Below the pieces are notes generated by a model that had not been told where the DNA came from, searched no databases, and worked only from the letters and a program-made list of their open reading frames with translations. DNA of 11,110 nucleotides from Bacilli bacterium. GTDB taxonomy: Bacteria; Bacillota_I; Bacilli_A; RF39; UBA660. Positions 1 to 9,239 of this stretch are shown in pieces. Where the stretch lies: positions 8,707-19,816 of the forward strand of contig JAQVXV010000014.1 in the NCBI GenBank assembly GCA_028708945.1, read 5' to 3'. Made by a program: the position numbers and the translations under genes. Within the stretch, counting starts at the first letter, position 1, and each line of letters begins with the position of its first letter.

Positions 1-27
1 GAAGATTTTAACAAGGGGGCTGAATAA
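1..27 (+). CDS. rpoB: Probable 3' end of rpoB (RNA polymerase beta subunit), partial
   Basis: The first eight codons of frame 1 read E-D-F-N-K-G-A-E and end in TAA, three bases before the rpoC ATG. An acidic C-terminal tail stopping just upstream of rpoC is what the universal rpoB-rpoC order predicts. The other two forward frames either stop early or run into rpoC out of frame. Only eight residues are visible, too few to identify by homology, so the call rests mainly on context. If correct, the rpoC ribosome binding site lies inside the end of rpoB, which suggests coupled translation. Confidence 0.6.
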   Translation, partial: EDFNKGAE

Positions 28-29
28 AT

Positions 30-3000
30 ATGTTAGATGTAAATAATTTTAAAGGTATTAGAATCTCAATCGCATCTCCTGAAAAGATTCGTTCTTGGAG
101 CTATGGAGAAATTAAAAAACCGGAAACAATAAACTATCGAACTTTAAAACCAGAAAGAGACGGCTTATTTTGTGAAAAGATTTTTGGACCTTCTAAAGAT
201 TATGAATGTTCATGTGGTAAATATAAACGTTTAAGATATAAAAATGTAGTATGTGATAGATGTGGAGTAGAAGTAACTCGTTCAAAAGTACGTCGTGAAA
301 GAATGGGACATATTGAGCTAGCGTCTCCTTGCTCTCATATTTGGTTTTTTAAAGGTGTTCCATCTAAAATGGGACTTACTTTAGATATGTCGCCAAGAGA
401 TTTAGAAGAAGTATTATATTTTGTTTCTTATGTTGTTATAGAACCAGGAAATGCTCCTTTAGAAAAAAAACAAACTTTATCAGATAAAGAATACCGTAGT
501 TATTATGAAAAGTATGGCAATACTTTTGAAGTAGGTATGGGAGCAGAAGCAATTAAAAAATTATTAAAACAAGTTAATGTTGATAGTGAAATTGATAATT
601 TAAGAGTTGAACTTGAAGGTGCAACTGGACAAAAAAGAATTCGCTTAGTTAAGAGATTAGATTGTTTAGTGGCGTTTCAAGAATCAGGAAATAAACCAGA
701 ATGGATGATTTTAGATGCTGTTCCAGTAATACCTCCTGAATTAAGACCTATGATTCAACTTGACGGCGGTAGATTTGCAACATCAGATTTAAATGATTTA
801 TACCGTCGTATTATTAATCGTAATAATAGATTAAAAAAATTATTAGAACTTGGAGCTCCTTCTATTATTGTTCAAAATGAAAAAAGAATGCTTCAAGAAG
901 CAGTTGATACATTATTTGATAATGGGCGTAGAGGTAGAAGTATAACTGCAGCGGGAAACCGTCCTTTAAAATCTTTATCAAATATGCTTAAGGGTAAACA
1001 AGGAAGATTTAGACAAAATTTATTAGGTAAAAGAGTTGATTATTCTGGTCGTTCTGTTATTGTAGTAGGTCCTAATTTAAAAATGTATGAATGTGGTATA
1101 CCTAAAGAAATGGCACTTGAATTATTTAAACCTCATGTTATTCATGGTTTAGTTGTAAGAGAATTAGCTCATAACATTAAAGGGGCTAAAAAATTAATTG
1201 ATAATCGTGATGATATCGTATGGGATATAGTTGAAGATGTTATTACTGAACATCCAGTGCTTTTAAACCGTGCACCAACTCTTCATAGATTAGGTATTCA
1301 GGCATTTGAACCAAAGTTAGTGGGTGGAAAAGCTATTAGATTGCATCCTCTTGTATGTGCAGCATTTAATGCTGACTTTGATGGTGATCAAATGGCAGTA
1401 CATGTCCCATTATCTGAAGAAGCTAAAGCGGAAGCTAGAATCCTAATGTTAGGTGCTAATAATATATTAAAACCTTCAGATGGTAAACCTATTGTAACCC
1501 CTTCTCAAGATATGGTTTTGGGCAATTATTACTTAACTACTGAAGAAATAGGGCAAGAAAATGAAGGGAAAGCATTTAAAGATTCTAATGAAGCTATAAT
1601 GGCTTATGAAAGAAAAGAAATTAGTCTTCATACAAGAATAGCTATACCAGTTAATTCATTTAAATATAAAATATTTATGGATGAAGTAAAAGATAAATAT
1701 TTAGTTACCACAGTCGGTAAATTAATATTTAATGAAATATTACCTGATACATATCAGTATATAAATGAAGCTACCAAAGAAAATATTGAAGGTATAACAC
1801 CGATAAAATATTTTTTAGATCAAGGGGTAAATATACCAGAAGAAATAGCTAAATTAGATGAAGTACATCCATTTGCAAAGAAAAATTTACAGAATATTAT
1901 TGCTCAAATATTTAAAAGATATAAAACCACTGAAACAAGTATCATGCTTGATAAATTAAAAGATTTAGGTTTTAAATATTCGACCATAGCAGGTATAACA
2001 TTTAGTTTATCAGATATTGTTACATCTTCTAATAAAGAAGAATTTATTGAAATTGGTCGTGAAAAAGTAGACAAAATAAACAAACAATTTTCAAGAGGAT
2101 TAATTACTGAAGAAGAAAGATTTACATCAGTATGTGAAGTTTGGAATGGAGTAACTAGTCAAGTTCAAAAAGAATTAAAAAAAGTTATTGAAAATGATCA
2201 TTCTAATCCAATATTTATAATGATGAATTCTGGAGCAAGAGGATCAATTAATCAATTCTCACAAATGGCTGGTATGCGTGGATTAATGGCTAAACCAAAT
2301 GGTGAAACTGTGGAAATTCCAATTACTACATCATTTAGAGAAGGATTATCTGTTAATGATTTCTTCTTATCTACTCATGGTGCTCGAAAAGGTTCCGCTG
2401 ATACTGCCCTTAAAACAGCAGATTCTGGATACTTAACAAGAAGATTAGTAGATGTTGTTCAAGATATATTAATTATTGAAAATGATTGTGGTTCAATAGC
2501 TGGACTTCCTGTAGCAGATTTTATTGATGAGAAAGATGGTACATTAATTGAATCTTTATCAGAAAGAATTTTAGGGAGATACACGGCAAAGAAAATTTTA
2601 CATCCTGAAACAAAAGAAATAATTTTAGATAAAAATGAAATTATAACTGAAAATATTTTATCTAAAATTGAAAAAGCTGGAGTTAAACAAGTAGAAATAA
2701 GAAGTGTATTAACATGTAAATCGGAAAAAGGATTATGCCAAAAATGTTATGGTTCAAACTTAGCAACTGGAATTTTAGTTGAAACAGGTGAAGCTGTTGG
2801 TATAATGGCAGCACAATCCATTGGTGAACCAGGTACCCAATTAACTATGAGAACATTCCATCAAGGTGGGGTAGCAGTCGGTGAAGATATTACTCAAGGT
2901 TTACCTAGAGTTGAAGAATTATTCGAAGCTAGAATACCAAAAGGAAAAGCTACAATAGCTGAAATAACAGGCAAAGTAGAATCAATAGATGAAAATAATG

Positions 3001-3725
3001 GTAAACACAAAATTGTCGTAATTAATGATGTTGCAGTAATTGATCATATTACGAATTATGGAACTAAAGTAAGAGTTGAAGTTGGTGATATGGTAAATGC
3101 TGGCGATAAATTAACTGAAGGAGCTATATCTCCTAAAGAATTATTAGCAGTAACTGATCCAATTACTACTCAAGAATATATTTTAAAAGAAATTCAAAAA
3201 GTATATAAATCACAAGGTGTAGATATTGCAGATAAACATATTGAAATAATTGCCAATAGAATGATTAATAAAGTTAGAATTACCGATCCGGGTGATACTG
3301 ATTTTGTTGAAGGGCTAACAATATCTTTAAGAAAATTTACGGAAAGAAATAAACCATTTATTTTAGAAGGTAAAGTTCCTGCAACAGCAAGACCAATTTT
3401 ATTAGGAATAACAAAATCATCATTAGAAACCGATTCATTCTTATCAGCTGCATCGTTCCAAGAAACAACTAGAGTATTAACAGATGCTGCTATTAGAGGA
3501 AAAACTGATGAATTAAGAGGATTAAAAGAAAATGTTATTATTGGTAAATTAATACCAGCAGGAACAGGCGCTAAACAATATTCAGATATTGATATAATGT
3601 TAGAAAAAGAATATATGGCAGATGAACCTAGTGAAATGTTAGAACAACAATTTTTAGAAGATACTGAAAATATAATTATTGAAACAAAAGATTATTTACA
3701 AAATATTCAATCAGAAAAAGCATAA
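30..3725 (+). CDS. rpoC: DNA-directed RNA polymerase subunit beta'
   Basis: This is the largest catalytic subunit of cytoplasmic RNA polymerase; with beta it forms the active-site cleft of the alpha2-beta-beta'-omega core. At 1231 residues it is slightly longer than the Bacillus protein (about 1200). The N-terminus MLDVNNF matches Bacillota RpoC, and an AAGGGGG ribosome binding site at 13-19 supports this start. Visible landmarks, in order: N-terminal zinc ribbon C60, C62, C75, C78; the catalytic NADFDGD motif with Mg-binding D449, D451, D453; F-loop region SGARGS at 734-739; bridge helix starting near HGARKG 783-788; second zinc site C820, C896, C903, C906; and trigger loop with MRTFH at 940-944. 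The C-terminus keeps the conserved block before [11 protein letters not shown] and then has a short acidic, poorly conserved tail. No internal stop, insertion or frameshift is seen. It is probably cotranscribed from rpoB upstream and ends at the hairpin that overlaps its stop codon. Identification is essentially certain. Confidence 0.99.
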   Translation: MLDVNNFKGIRISIASPEKIRSWSYGEIKKPETINYRTLKPERDGLFCEKIFGPSKDYECSCGKYKRLRYKNVVCDRCGVEVTRSKVRRERMGHIELASPCSHIWFFKGVPSKMGLTLDMSPRDLEEVLYFVSYVVIEPGNAPLEKKQTLSDKEYRSYYEKYGNTFEVGMGAEAIKKLLKQVNVDSEIDNLRVELEGATGQKRIRLVKRLDCLVAFQESGNKPEWMILDAVPVIPPELRPMIQLDGGRFATSDLNDLYRRIINRNNRLKKLLELGAPSIIVQNEKRMLQEAVDTLFDNGRRGRSITAAGNRPLKSLSNMLKGKQGRFRQNLLGKRVDYSGRSVIVVGPNLKMYECGIPKEMALELFKPHVIHGLVVRELAHNIKGAKKLIDNRDDIVWDIVEDVITEHPVLLNRAPTLHRLGIQAFEPKLVGGKAIRLHPLVCAAFNADFDGDQMAVHVPLSEEAKAEARILMLGANNILKPSDGKPIVTPSQDMVLGNYYLTTEEIGQENEGKAFKDSNEAIMAYERKEISLHTRIAIPVNSFKYKIFMDEVKDKYLVTTVGKLIFNEILPDTYQYINEATKENIEGITPIKYFLDQGVNIPEEIAKLDEVHPFAKKNLQNIIAQIFKRYKTTETSIMLDKLKDLGFKYSTIAGITFSLSDIVTSSNKEEFIEIGREKVDKINKQFSRGLITEEERFTSVCEVWNGVTSQVQKELKKVIENDHSNPIFIMMNSGARGSINQFSQMAGMRGLMAKPNGETVEIPITTSFREGLSVNDFFLSTHGARKGSADTALKTADSGYLTRRLVDVVQDILIIENDCGSIAGLPVADFIDEKDGTLIESLSERILGRYTAKKILHPETKEIILDKNEIITENILSKIEKAGVKQVEIRSVLTCKSEKGLCQKCYGSNLATGILVETGEAVGIMAAQSIGEPGTQLTMRTFHQGGVAVGEDITQGLPRVEELFEARIPKGKATIAEITGKVESIDENNGKHKIVVINDVAVIDHITNYGTKVRVEVGDMVNAGDKLTEGAISPKELLAVTDPITTQEYILKEIQKVYKSQGVDIADKHIEIIANRMINKVRITDPGDTDFVEGLTISLRKFTERNKPFILEGKVPATARPILLGITKSSLETDSFLSAASFQETTRVLTDAAIRGKTDELRGLKENVIIGKLIPAGTGAKQYSDIDIMLEKEYMADEPSEMLEQQFLEDTENIIIETKDYLQNIQSEKA

Positions 3726-3752
3726 AAAGGATGATATTTCATTCTTTTTTTT
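3724..3752 (+). terminator. Rho-independent terminator of rpoBC
   Basis: The left arm AAAAAGGATG (3724-3733) begins within the rpoC TAA. It pairs with CATTCTTTTT (3740-3749) across a six-base loop (3734-3739), with one G-T wobble. A run of eight T (3745-3752) overlaps the distal arm. The stem is AT-rich but has the standard A-tract/T-tract form. It would separate the rpoBC transcript from polC. Confidence 0.75.
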
Positions 3753-4076
3753 ATGATTTATGTTAAATAAATAATATTGAACTTATAAATGAAAAATATA
3801 CAGAAATATCTATTACATAAGCATATAATTGGCATTATTTTAATGAAATTTACTTAAACCAAGAGTTTCTGTCTGTTATACTTTTATCAAGATAGATATG
3901 ATTAAATTAGAGAAAATATTAATAAAGAAATTAATTCTAAGGAAAGAAAAAGTCTGGCTTTACTAATAGTCTAATATTATTAATGGTATATATTTTTAAT
4001 ATATAAATTCAGAAAATGGAGATATTTAAAGAAAAGGTAAGTGCCGAAAAATTACATTTTAGTTGTTAAAATTAAG
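3753..4076. other. Noncoding gap between rpoC and polC; no credible protein gene
   Basis: These roughly 320 bases are very AT-rich with stops in all frames. The longest ATG-initiated stretches I found are 22 codons (3898-3966) and 17 codons (4016-4069), neither with a ribosome binding site. A perfect 8-bp AT hairpin sits at 3987-4005 (TATATATT, TTT loop, AATATATA). A less AT-rich patch, AAGTCTGGCTTTAC, lies near 3950. The gap is bracketed by two terminators and contains an extended -10-like site at 3874-3882, so a small RNA is possible. I do not recognise tRNA, 5S, tmRNA, RNase P, SRP or riboswitch core motifs. Decayed sequence is the main alternative. Confidence 0.6.
3874..3882 (+). promoter_or_regulatory. 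Candidate extended -10 promoter within the rpoC-polC gap
   Basis: TGTTATACT fits the extended -10 pattern TGnTATAAT with one mismatch. The best -35 at 17-bp spacing is TTAAAC (3854-3859), which is poor, but extended -10 promoters can act without one. A transcript would start near 3889 and could run to the terminator at 4077-4099, giving about 205-210 nt, or continue into polC. Chance matches are common in DNA this AT-rich, so the call is tentative. Confidence 0.3.
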
Positions 4077-4099
4077 AAAATCACCATTTGGTGTTTTTT
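4077..4099 (+). terminator. Hairpin terminator immediately upstream of the polC promoter
   Basis: CACC (4082-4085), loop ATTT, GGTG (4090-4093), then six T (4094-4099). An AAAA tract at 4077-4080 can extend the stem across one T-T mismatch. The form is that of an intrinsic terminator on the + strand. The rpoC gene already has its own terminator at 3724-3752, so this one either backs it up, attenuates polC, or ends a short transcript from the gap. Confidence 0.6.
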
Positions 4100-4122
4100 A
4101 TATTTTTTTTATATTGTATAAT
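4094..4122 (+). promoter_or_regulatory. Probable sigma-A-type promoter of polC
   Basis: A perfect -10 hexamer TATAAT lies at 4117-4122, preceded directly by TG. Seventeen bases upstream is only the T-run 4094-4099, a weak -35 shared with the terminator's T-tract. The predicted start near 4129 would fall right at the AAGGAAG ribosome binding site (4129-4135), giving a very short 5' leader. An alternative -10, TATATT at 4110-4115, would shift the start upstream by about 7 bases. Confidence 0.5.
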
Positions 4123-4145
4123 TAAATTAAGGAAGCTGGTGCAGT

Positions 4146-7100
4146 ATGGATGCTTTAAAAAGATTTTTTAATAAAATAGAATTTGAGCTTACTAGTGAGT
4201 TTAAAGATGTAATAATAGAAAAAGTAATTGTTAATAATAAAAAAGAAACTTGGGATGTATATTTAAAGAGTAAAAAAGTATTACCTATTGAGTGTGTGCT
4301 TAATTTAATAGAAACTTGTAAAAAAAATTTTGATGATGTATCTAAAATAAAAATAATATTCATTTATGAATGTATTACTAATAATGATATATTAAAGTAT
4401 ACTCGCTATTGTATAGATTTATTAACTAAAAAATATCCGTCATTAATTAGCATTATTGATAATGAAATAAAGATTGATAATAATAAAATTATATTTGAAG
4501 TACTAAGTAATATTGAACTGAAGCTATTAAATGAAAATAGTAAAAAAATAATTAAATGGTTAAGTGAAGTGGGATTTAATAATTTTATAATTGAATCAAG
4601 AATAAATGAAGAAAAAAGAAATAAAATTAAAGAAGAAATAGAAAATACTAAAGAATTACTCATTATAAATGATGAACCTAAGTACAAAGTTATAATAGGT
4701 GAAAAAATTAAATCTAAAACAATGACTATAAATGAAATAATGGGAGAAGAAAATAATATTACTCTCGAAGCTTACATTTTTAGTATTGAAGAGTTTGTAT
4801 CTAATAAAACTAATTTTAGTATTTTAACTTTAAAAATTAGTGATAAAACTGATAGTATGATAGCTAAGTATTTTAGTAAAAATCAAAAAGAATTTAATCA
4901 AATAGCTCAATCATTAAAAAAAGGTTTATGGTATAAATTTAGAGGATATACTAAAAATGATACTTATGCTAGAGATTTAGTACTTAATTTAAGAGATATT
5001 GAAGAAATAGAAAGTAAAGATATAAAAAGAATTGATACTGCTAAAGAAAAAAGAATAGAACTGCATACTCATACTCATATGAGCCAAATGGATGGTGTAG
5101 TTTCATCAATTGACCTTTTAAAGACAGCGATAAGTTGGGGCCATAAAGCCTTAGCGATAACGGACCATAATAGTGTTCAATCTTTTCCTGAAGTTCATAA
5201 CTTTATTAAATCATATAATAAAGGCAAAGAAGATAATGATAAATTTAAAGTTATTTATGGTGTAGAGCTATTAATGAGTGATGATACTATTAATATAGTA
5301 AGAAAATCTATTGATAGTGATTTACTAAAGACAAAATATTGTGTATTTGATGTTGAAACAACTGGGTTTAATGCTGGTAGTGGTGACTCTATTATTGAAA
5401 TTGGTGGAGTGCTTTTTCAAAACGGTGAAATAATTGATACATTTAGTGAACTTATTAATCCTGGTAGAAAATTACCTTCTAAAATAACAGAAATTACTAA
5501 TATAACTGATGCCATGCTCAAAGGAAAAGATAACGAAGAAAATGTTGTTAAAAGGTTTAAAGATTGGTTTAAAGATGCAGTTTTAGTAGCACATAACGCG
5601 ACTTTTGATATCTCATTTTTAGAAATGGCATATCAAAAATATAATTTAGGAAGTCTTAACAATGCTGTTATTGATACTTTAGAACTATCTAGAGCTTTAG
5701 AACCTAATCAATTTAAACATTCATTAAGTGCACTTGTAAAAAGATATGATGTTGAATTTGATGAAAATGGGCATCATCGAGCTGATTATGATGCTAATGC
5801 TACGGCAAATGTATTTAATAAAATGCTTAAAATAATACTTAAATATAATATTAATAATGTAAAAGATTTAAATAATTTAATTGCTAAAAATGAAATTCAT
5901 AAATACGGGCCTTTTTATCATGTGAATATTTTAGCTAAAAATAGAACTGGTCTTAAAAATTTATTTAAAATTTTAAGTTATGCTAATACTAAGTATTTAT
6001 ATAAAACCCCTCGCATATTAAGAAGTGAAATAGAAAAACATCGGGAAGGATTACTAATAGGTAGTGGCTGCTATGAAAGTGAAGTATTTAGTCAAGCAAG
6101 ATCTAAAAGTGATGAAGAATTAATCAATGTCATTAATTTTTATGATTATATAGAAGTACAACCTAAAGAAGGATATATTCATCTATTACAAAATAATACA
6201 TTTGGAAGTGAATTAGAATTAGAAAATAGCATTAAAAAAATCATTGATAATACTATTGCTACAGGAAAGATAATTGTGGCAACAGGTGATGTTCATCATT
6301 TAAATAGAGAAGATAAAATATATCGTGAAATTATTGTTAATCAAAAAATACCAGGAGGTGGAATGCATCCTCTTGCGAGAAAAGATATTTCTTCAATCCC
6401 TTACCAACATTTTAAAACTACTGATGAAATGTTAGTTGATTTTAATTTTTTAGATAAAAAAAATGCTCAATTATTAGTTATTGATAATCCTAATAAAATT
6501 GCCGAAATGATAGAACATATAGATGTAATAATTGATACAAAAGGAGTACCTTTTTCTCCTCGAATAGAAAACTCTGTTGAAGAAGTAAATAAATTGGTAT
6601 ATAGTAAAGCAAAAGAACTATATGGTAATGATATTCATCCCTTAATTAAAGAAAGAATTGAACAAGAGTTAGCTGGAATTATTAAAGGTGGCTATGATGT
6701 TATATATTTAATTAGTCAAAAATTAGTTAAAAAAAGTAATGATGATGGATATCTAGTAGGATCTAGAGGATCAGTAGGTTCTTCTTTTGTAGCTACATTA
6801 ATGGAAATTACGGAAGTAAATCCTTTACCAGCTCATTATGTATGTCCTAAATGTAAATTTACTACTTTTGAGGATGATAATGGAATAAAATTAGCTATTA
6901 AATATACAAGTGGCTATGATTTGCCTAGTAAAAAATGTCCTAAATGTAATGAAGAATTTAATAAAGAAGGACAAGATATGCCTTTCGCAACCTTTTTAGG
7001 ATTTGATGCTGATAAAGTACCAGATATTGATTTGAATTTTTCTGGCGAATACCAATGGAAAGCTCATGAATATACCAAAGAATTATTTGGTATAGATAAT

Positions 7101-8468
7101 GTTTATCGAGCTGGAACAATCGGAACAGTAGCAGATCGTACTGCATTTGGTTTTGTTAAAGGTTATTGTGAAAATAATAATATAACAATGAAAGCAGTTG
7201 AAATAGAACGACTAGCTCAAGGTTGTGTTGGAGTTAAAAGAACAACTGGACAACATCCAGGCGGAATAGTAGTAATTCCTGATTATATGGATGTATTTGA
7301 TTTTACTCCATATCAATATCCAGCTGATGATGAAACATCATTATGGAGAACAACTCATTTTGATTATCATCCTATGGAAGATGAAATATTAAAATTAGAT
7401 ATATTAGGTCATGATGATCCTACAATGTTAAAAATGTTACAAGATTTAACTACATTAGATGTAACTAAAATTCCTTTTAATGATTCTAAAGTATTAAAAA
7501 TTTTATCAAGTCCAGAACCTTTAGGAGTAACAAAAGAACAAATAAATTGCCCCACTGGAACATTAGGAGTTCCAGAGTTAGGTACTAAATTTGTTATTGG
7601 AATGTTAGAAAATACTCAACCTAAAACATTTGCTGATGCGGTTAAAATTTCAGGTTTGTCTCATGGTACAGATGTATGGTTAGGTAATGCTTCTGAACTT
7701 ATTAAAAATAAGATTGTCCCTTTTAATGAAGTAATTGGTTGTCGTGATGATATTATGGTTTATTTAATTAATAATGGTGTCGAACCTTTAAAAGCATTTA
7801 AAATTATGGAATTTGTTCGTAAAGGTAAACCTTCAAAAGATATTACAGCTTGGAAGGAACATGAAAAAGTTCTTAAAGATGCTAATATACCAAATTGGTA
7901 TATAGAATCATGCTCTAAAATAAAATATATGTTTCCAAAAGCTCATGCTGTTGCTTATATAATGAGTGCTTTTAGAATTGCTTATTTTAAAGTTTATTAT
8001 CCTATTTACTATTATAGTGCTTTCTTTTCAATTAGATGTCATGCTTTTGAAGTTGAAACATTAATTAAAGGCGAATTAAGAATTAGAAATCGTATTTTAG
8101 AATTGGAAAGTAAAGGATTTGACCAAACTAATAAAGAAGCCGAATTATTAGAAGTATTATATTGTGCTCTTGAAATGGTAGTTAGAGGTTTTGAATTTAA
8201 AAATATTGATTTATTAAAAAGTGATAGTAAAAATTTTATTATTGATGAAGATAAAAAATCATTAATAATACCATTTAGAGCTTTAGAAGGATTAGGAGAT
8301 AGTGCAGCTAATCAGGTTATAACTGAAAGAGAAAAAGTACCTTTTGTAAGTGTTGAAGATGTTCAAATGAGAGGTAAAATAAATTCTACTACAATAGATA
8401 AAATGAGATTATTAGGAATATTTAATTCAATACCAGAATCTAGTCAATTAAGTTTATTTGATTTATAA
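4146..8468 (+). CDS. polC: DNA polymerase III alpha subunit, Gram-positive type PolC with 3'-5' exonuclease
   Basis: PolC is the replicative DNA polymerase of low-GC Gram-positives, synthesising at the fork and proofreading in one chain. At 1440 residues it matches Bacillus PolC (about 1437). Order: poorly conserved lysine-rich N-terminal domain (1 to about 190); OB fold (about 200-295); first PHP half with H307, H309, D316 and TDH 339-341; inserted DEDDh exonuclease (about 397-560) with D402, E404 (DVETTGF), D488 (HNATFD), H544, D549; second PHP half with GDVHH 714-718; zinc module C900, C903, C931, C934; palm catalytic D960, D962 (PDIDLNFSG) and D1085 (LKLDILG); fingers with KRTTGQHPGG 1031-1040; and C-terminal clamp-binding QLSLF at 1434-1438. 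A stop lies six codons upstream of the ATG with no in-frame start between, fixing the start. It is separated from rpoC by two terminators and from uppS by its own promoter-like site, so it is probably monocistronic. No damage is seen. The DnaE-type alpha subunit is excluded by the internal exonuclease. Confidence 0.99.
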   Translation: MDALKRFFNKIEFELTSEFKDVIIEKVIVNNKKETWDVYLKSKKVLPIECVLNLIETCKKNFDDVSKIKIIFIYECITNNDILKYTRYCIDLLTKKYPSLISIIDNEIKIDNNKIIFEVLSNIELKLLNENSKKIIKWLSEVGFNNFIIESRINEEKRNKIKEEIENTKELLIINDEPKYKVIIGEKIKSKTMTINEIMGEENNITLEAYIFSIEEFVSNKTNFSILTLKISDKTDSMIAKYFSKNQKEFNQIAQSLKKGLWYKFRGYTKNDTYARDLVLNLRDIEEIESKDIKRIDTAKEKRIELHTHTHMSQMDGVVSSIDLLKTAISWGHKALAITDHNSVQSFPEVHNFIKSYNKGKEDNDKFKVIYGVELLMSDDTINIVRKSIDSDLLKTKYCVFDVETTGFNAGSGDSIIEIGGVLFQNGEIIDTFSELINPGRKLPSKITEITNITDAMLKGKDNEENVVKRFKDWFKDAVLVAHNATFDISFLEMAYQKYNLGSLNNAVIDTLELSRALEPNQFKHSLSALVKRYDVEFDENGHHRADYDANATANVFNKMLKIILKYNINNVKDLNNLIAKNEIHKYGPFYHVNILAKNRTGLKNLFKILSYANTKYLYKTPRILRSEIEKHREGLLIGSGCYESEVFSQARSKSDEELINVINFYDYIEVQPKEGYIHLLQNNTFGSELELENSIKKIIDNTIATGKIIVATGDVHHLNREDKIYREIIVNQKIPGGGMHPLARKDISSIPYQHFKTTDEMLVDFNFLDKKNAQLLVIDNPNKIAEMIEHIDVIIDTKGVPFSPRIENSVEEVNKLVYSKAKELYGNDIHPLIKERIEQELAGIIKGGYDVIYLISQKLVKKSNDDGYLVGSRGSVGSSFVATLMEITEVNPLPAHYVCPKCKFTTFEDDNGIKLAIKYTSGYDLPSKKCPKCNEEFNKEGQDMPFATFLGFDADKVPDIDLNFSGEYQWKAHEYTKELFGIDNVYRAGTIGTVADRTAFGFVKGYCENNNITMKAVEIERLAQGCVGVKRTTGQHPGGIVVIPDYMDVFDFTPYQYPADDETSLWRTTHFDYHPMEDEILKLDILGHDDPTMLKMLQDLTTLDVTKIPFNDSKVLKILSSPEPLGVTKEQINCPTGTLGVPELGTKFVIGMLENTQPKTFADAVKISGLSHGTDVWLGNASELIKNKIVPFNEVIGCRDDIMVYLINNGVEPLKAFKIMEFVRKGKPSKDITAWKEHEKVLKDANIPNWYIESCSKIKYMFPKAHAVAYIMSAFRIAYFKVYYPIYYYSAFFSIRCHAFEVETLIKGELRIRNRILELESKGFDQTNKEAELLEVLYCALEMVVRGFEFKNIDLLKSDSKNFIIDEDKKSLIIPFRALEGLGDSAANQVITEREKVPFVSVEDVQMRGKINSTTIDKMRLLGIFNSIPESSQLSLFDL

Positions 8469-8492
8469 ACTATTAGTTTATTTACAAAATTT

Positions 8493-8522
8493 TAGACATG
8501 ATTTATTGCATTTTATTATAAT
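8493..8522 (+). promoter_or_regulatory. Probable promoter of the uppS-cdsA-rseP operon
   Basis: TAGACA (8493-8498, five of six to TTGACA), an 18-bp spacer and TATAAT (8517-8522, perfect) form a good sigma-A-type promoter in the 84-bp gap after polC, with a start near 8529. A second, overlapping candidate is TTGCAT (8506-8511), 17 bp, TATACT (8529-8534). Both point at uppS. The polC stop is followed only by a weak AT hairpin, so some readthrough from polC is possible. Confidence 0.6.
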
Positions 8523-8552
8523 TACTAGTATACTTATTAGCAGGGTGAAACT

Positions 8553-9239
8553 ATGAAAGAATTAATAGTTCCTACTCATGTTGGTATTATCATGGATGGT
8601 AATCGTAGATGGGCTAAAGAGCAAGGTAAAAAACCAATCGAAGGGCATCTTGCTGGAGCAAATAGAATAATAGAGTTAGCAAAATATATTATAAATCAAA
8701 AGAAAGTAAAATATTTAAGTGTCTTTGCTTTTTCTACTGAGAACTTTGGGAGAAGTGAAGAAGAAGTTAGTTATTTAATGGGATTAATTGTTAGGTTTTT
8801 TAAAGAAAGATTAAATGAATTAAAAGAATCAAATATTAAAGTGATATTTTCGGGTCGAAATAACCCTTTACCTAAAAATGTTCGAAAAGTAATTGCTGAT
8901 GTAACAGCACTAACTAAAAATAATACAAGTGGGACATTAAATATTTGTATAAATTATGGAGCACGAACTGAAATACTAGATGCTATAAATAAAATAATTG
9001 AATCCAAAAAAAAGGTAACAGAAGAAGAATTTAGTAACTATTTATATCAGAATCTTCCTAATTTAGATTTTGTTATAAGAACTAGTGGAGAACAGAGATT
9101 AAGTAATTTTATGTTGTGGCAAGCTAGTTATGCTGAATTGTATTTTCCGAAAGCGTATTTTCCTGCTTTTGATGAAAAAGAATTTGATTTAGCTATTCTT
9201 GAATATAATAATAGGGATAGAAGATTTGGAGGAAACTAA
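8553..9239 (+). CDS. uppS: Undecaprenyl diphosphate synthase (cis-prenyltransferase)
   Basis: UppS condenses farnesyl diphosphate with eight isopentenyl diphosphates to C55 undecaprenyl diphosphate, precursor of the lipid carrier for peptidoglycan and other wall polymers; it is a soluble, membrane-associated Mg-dependent enzyme. The family's hallmarks are present: HVGIIMDGNRRW at 9-20 with catalytic D15; GHLAG at 31-35; FAFSTENF at 58-65; NYGAR at 134-138; the diphosphate-binding RTSGEQRLSNFMLWQ at 176-190; YAELYFP at 193-199; and the terminal RRFGG at 223-227. At 228 residues it is shorter than the usual 240-260, mainly because the N-terminal extension is brief; no motif is missing. The ribosome binding site is AGGGTGA at 8542-8548. 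It is the first gene of the operon and its stop overlaps the cdsA start. The long C55 product is assumed from family and context; a shorter-chain cis-prenyl synthase cannot be excluded. Confidence 0.97.
   Translation: MKELIVPTHVGIIMDGNRRWAKEQGKKPIEGHLAGANRIIELAKYIINQKKVKYLSVFAFSTENFGRSEEEVSYLMGLIVRFFKERLNELKESNIKVIFSGRNNPLPKNVRKVIADVTALTKNNTSGTLNICINYGARTEILDAINKIIESKKKVTEEEFSNYLYQNLPNLDFVIRTSGEQRLSNFMLWQASYAELYFPKAYFPAFDEKEFDLAILEYNNRDRRFGGN
9228..9232 (+). promoter_or_regulatory. cdsA ribosome binding site embedded in the uppS RFGG codons
   Basis: GGAGG lies six bases before the cdsA ATG and is formed by the codons for the conserved Gly-Gly near the end of UppS. Together with the TAATG stop/start overlap, this suggests that cdsA translation is coupled to uppS. 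Confidence 0.8.

Noticed and set aside
3898..3966. 22-codon ORF starting ATG at 3898 in the rpoC-polC gap
   Set aside because: It has no ribosome binding site, a lysine/isoleucine-rich composition typical of translated AT-rich noncoding DNA, and no recognisable domain.
3940..4055. GGAAAG...AGTCTGGC and AAGTGCCGAA strings suggesting an RNase P or lysine-riboswitch core
   Set aside because: The partner helices and the other conserved blocks of those RNAs are absent, and the distances are wrong. These are chance partial matches.
4016..4069. 17-codon ORF (MEIFKEKVSAEKLHFSC) in the gap
   Set aside because: No ribosome binding site precedes it, it is very short, and nothing in the context supports it.
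4127..4687. Minus-strand open frames of 78 and 93 codons opposite the start of polC
   Set aside because: They are antisense shadows of the AT-rich N-terminal part of polC, low-complexity Ser/Leu/Ile/Phe-rich, without family motifs.
6958..7146. Minus-strand 62-codon open frame inside polC
   Set aside because: It lies opposite the highly conserved PolC catalytic region; its openness follows from the codons of polC.
8465..8481. AT hairpin ATAAACT/AGTTTAT after the polC stop as a terminator
   Set aside because: The stem has a single G-C pair and is followed by only a short T stretch, so it is too weak to call.
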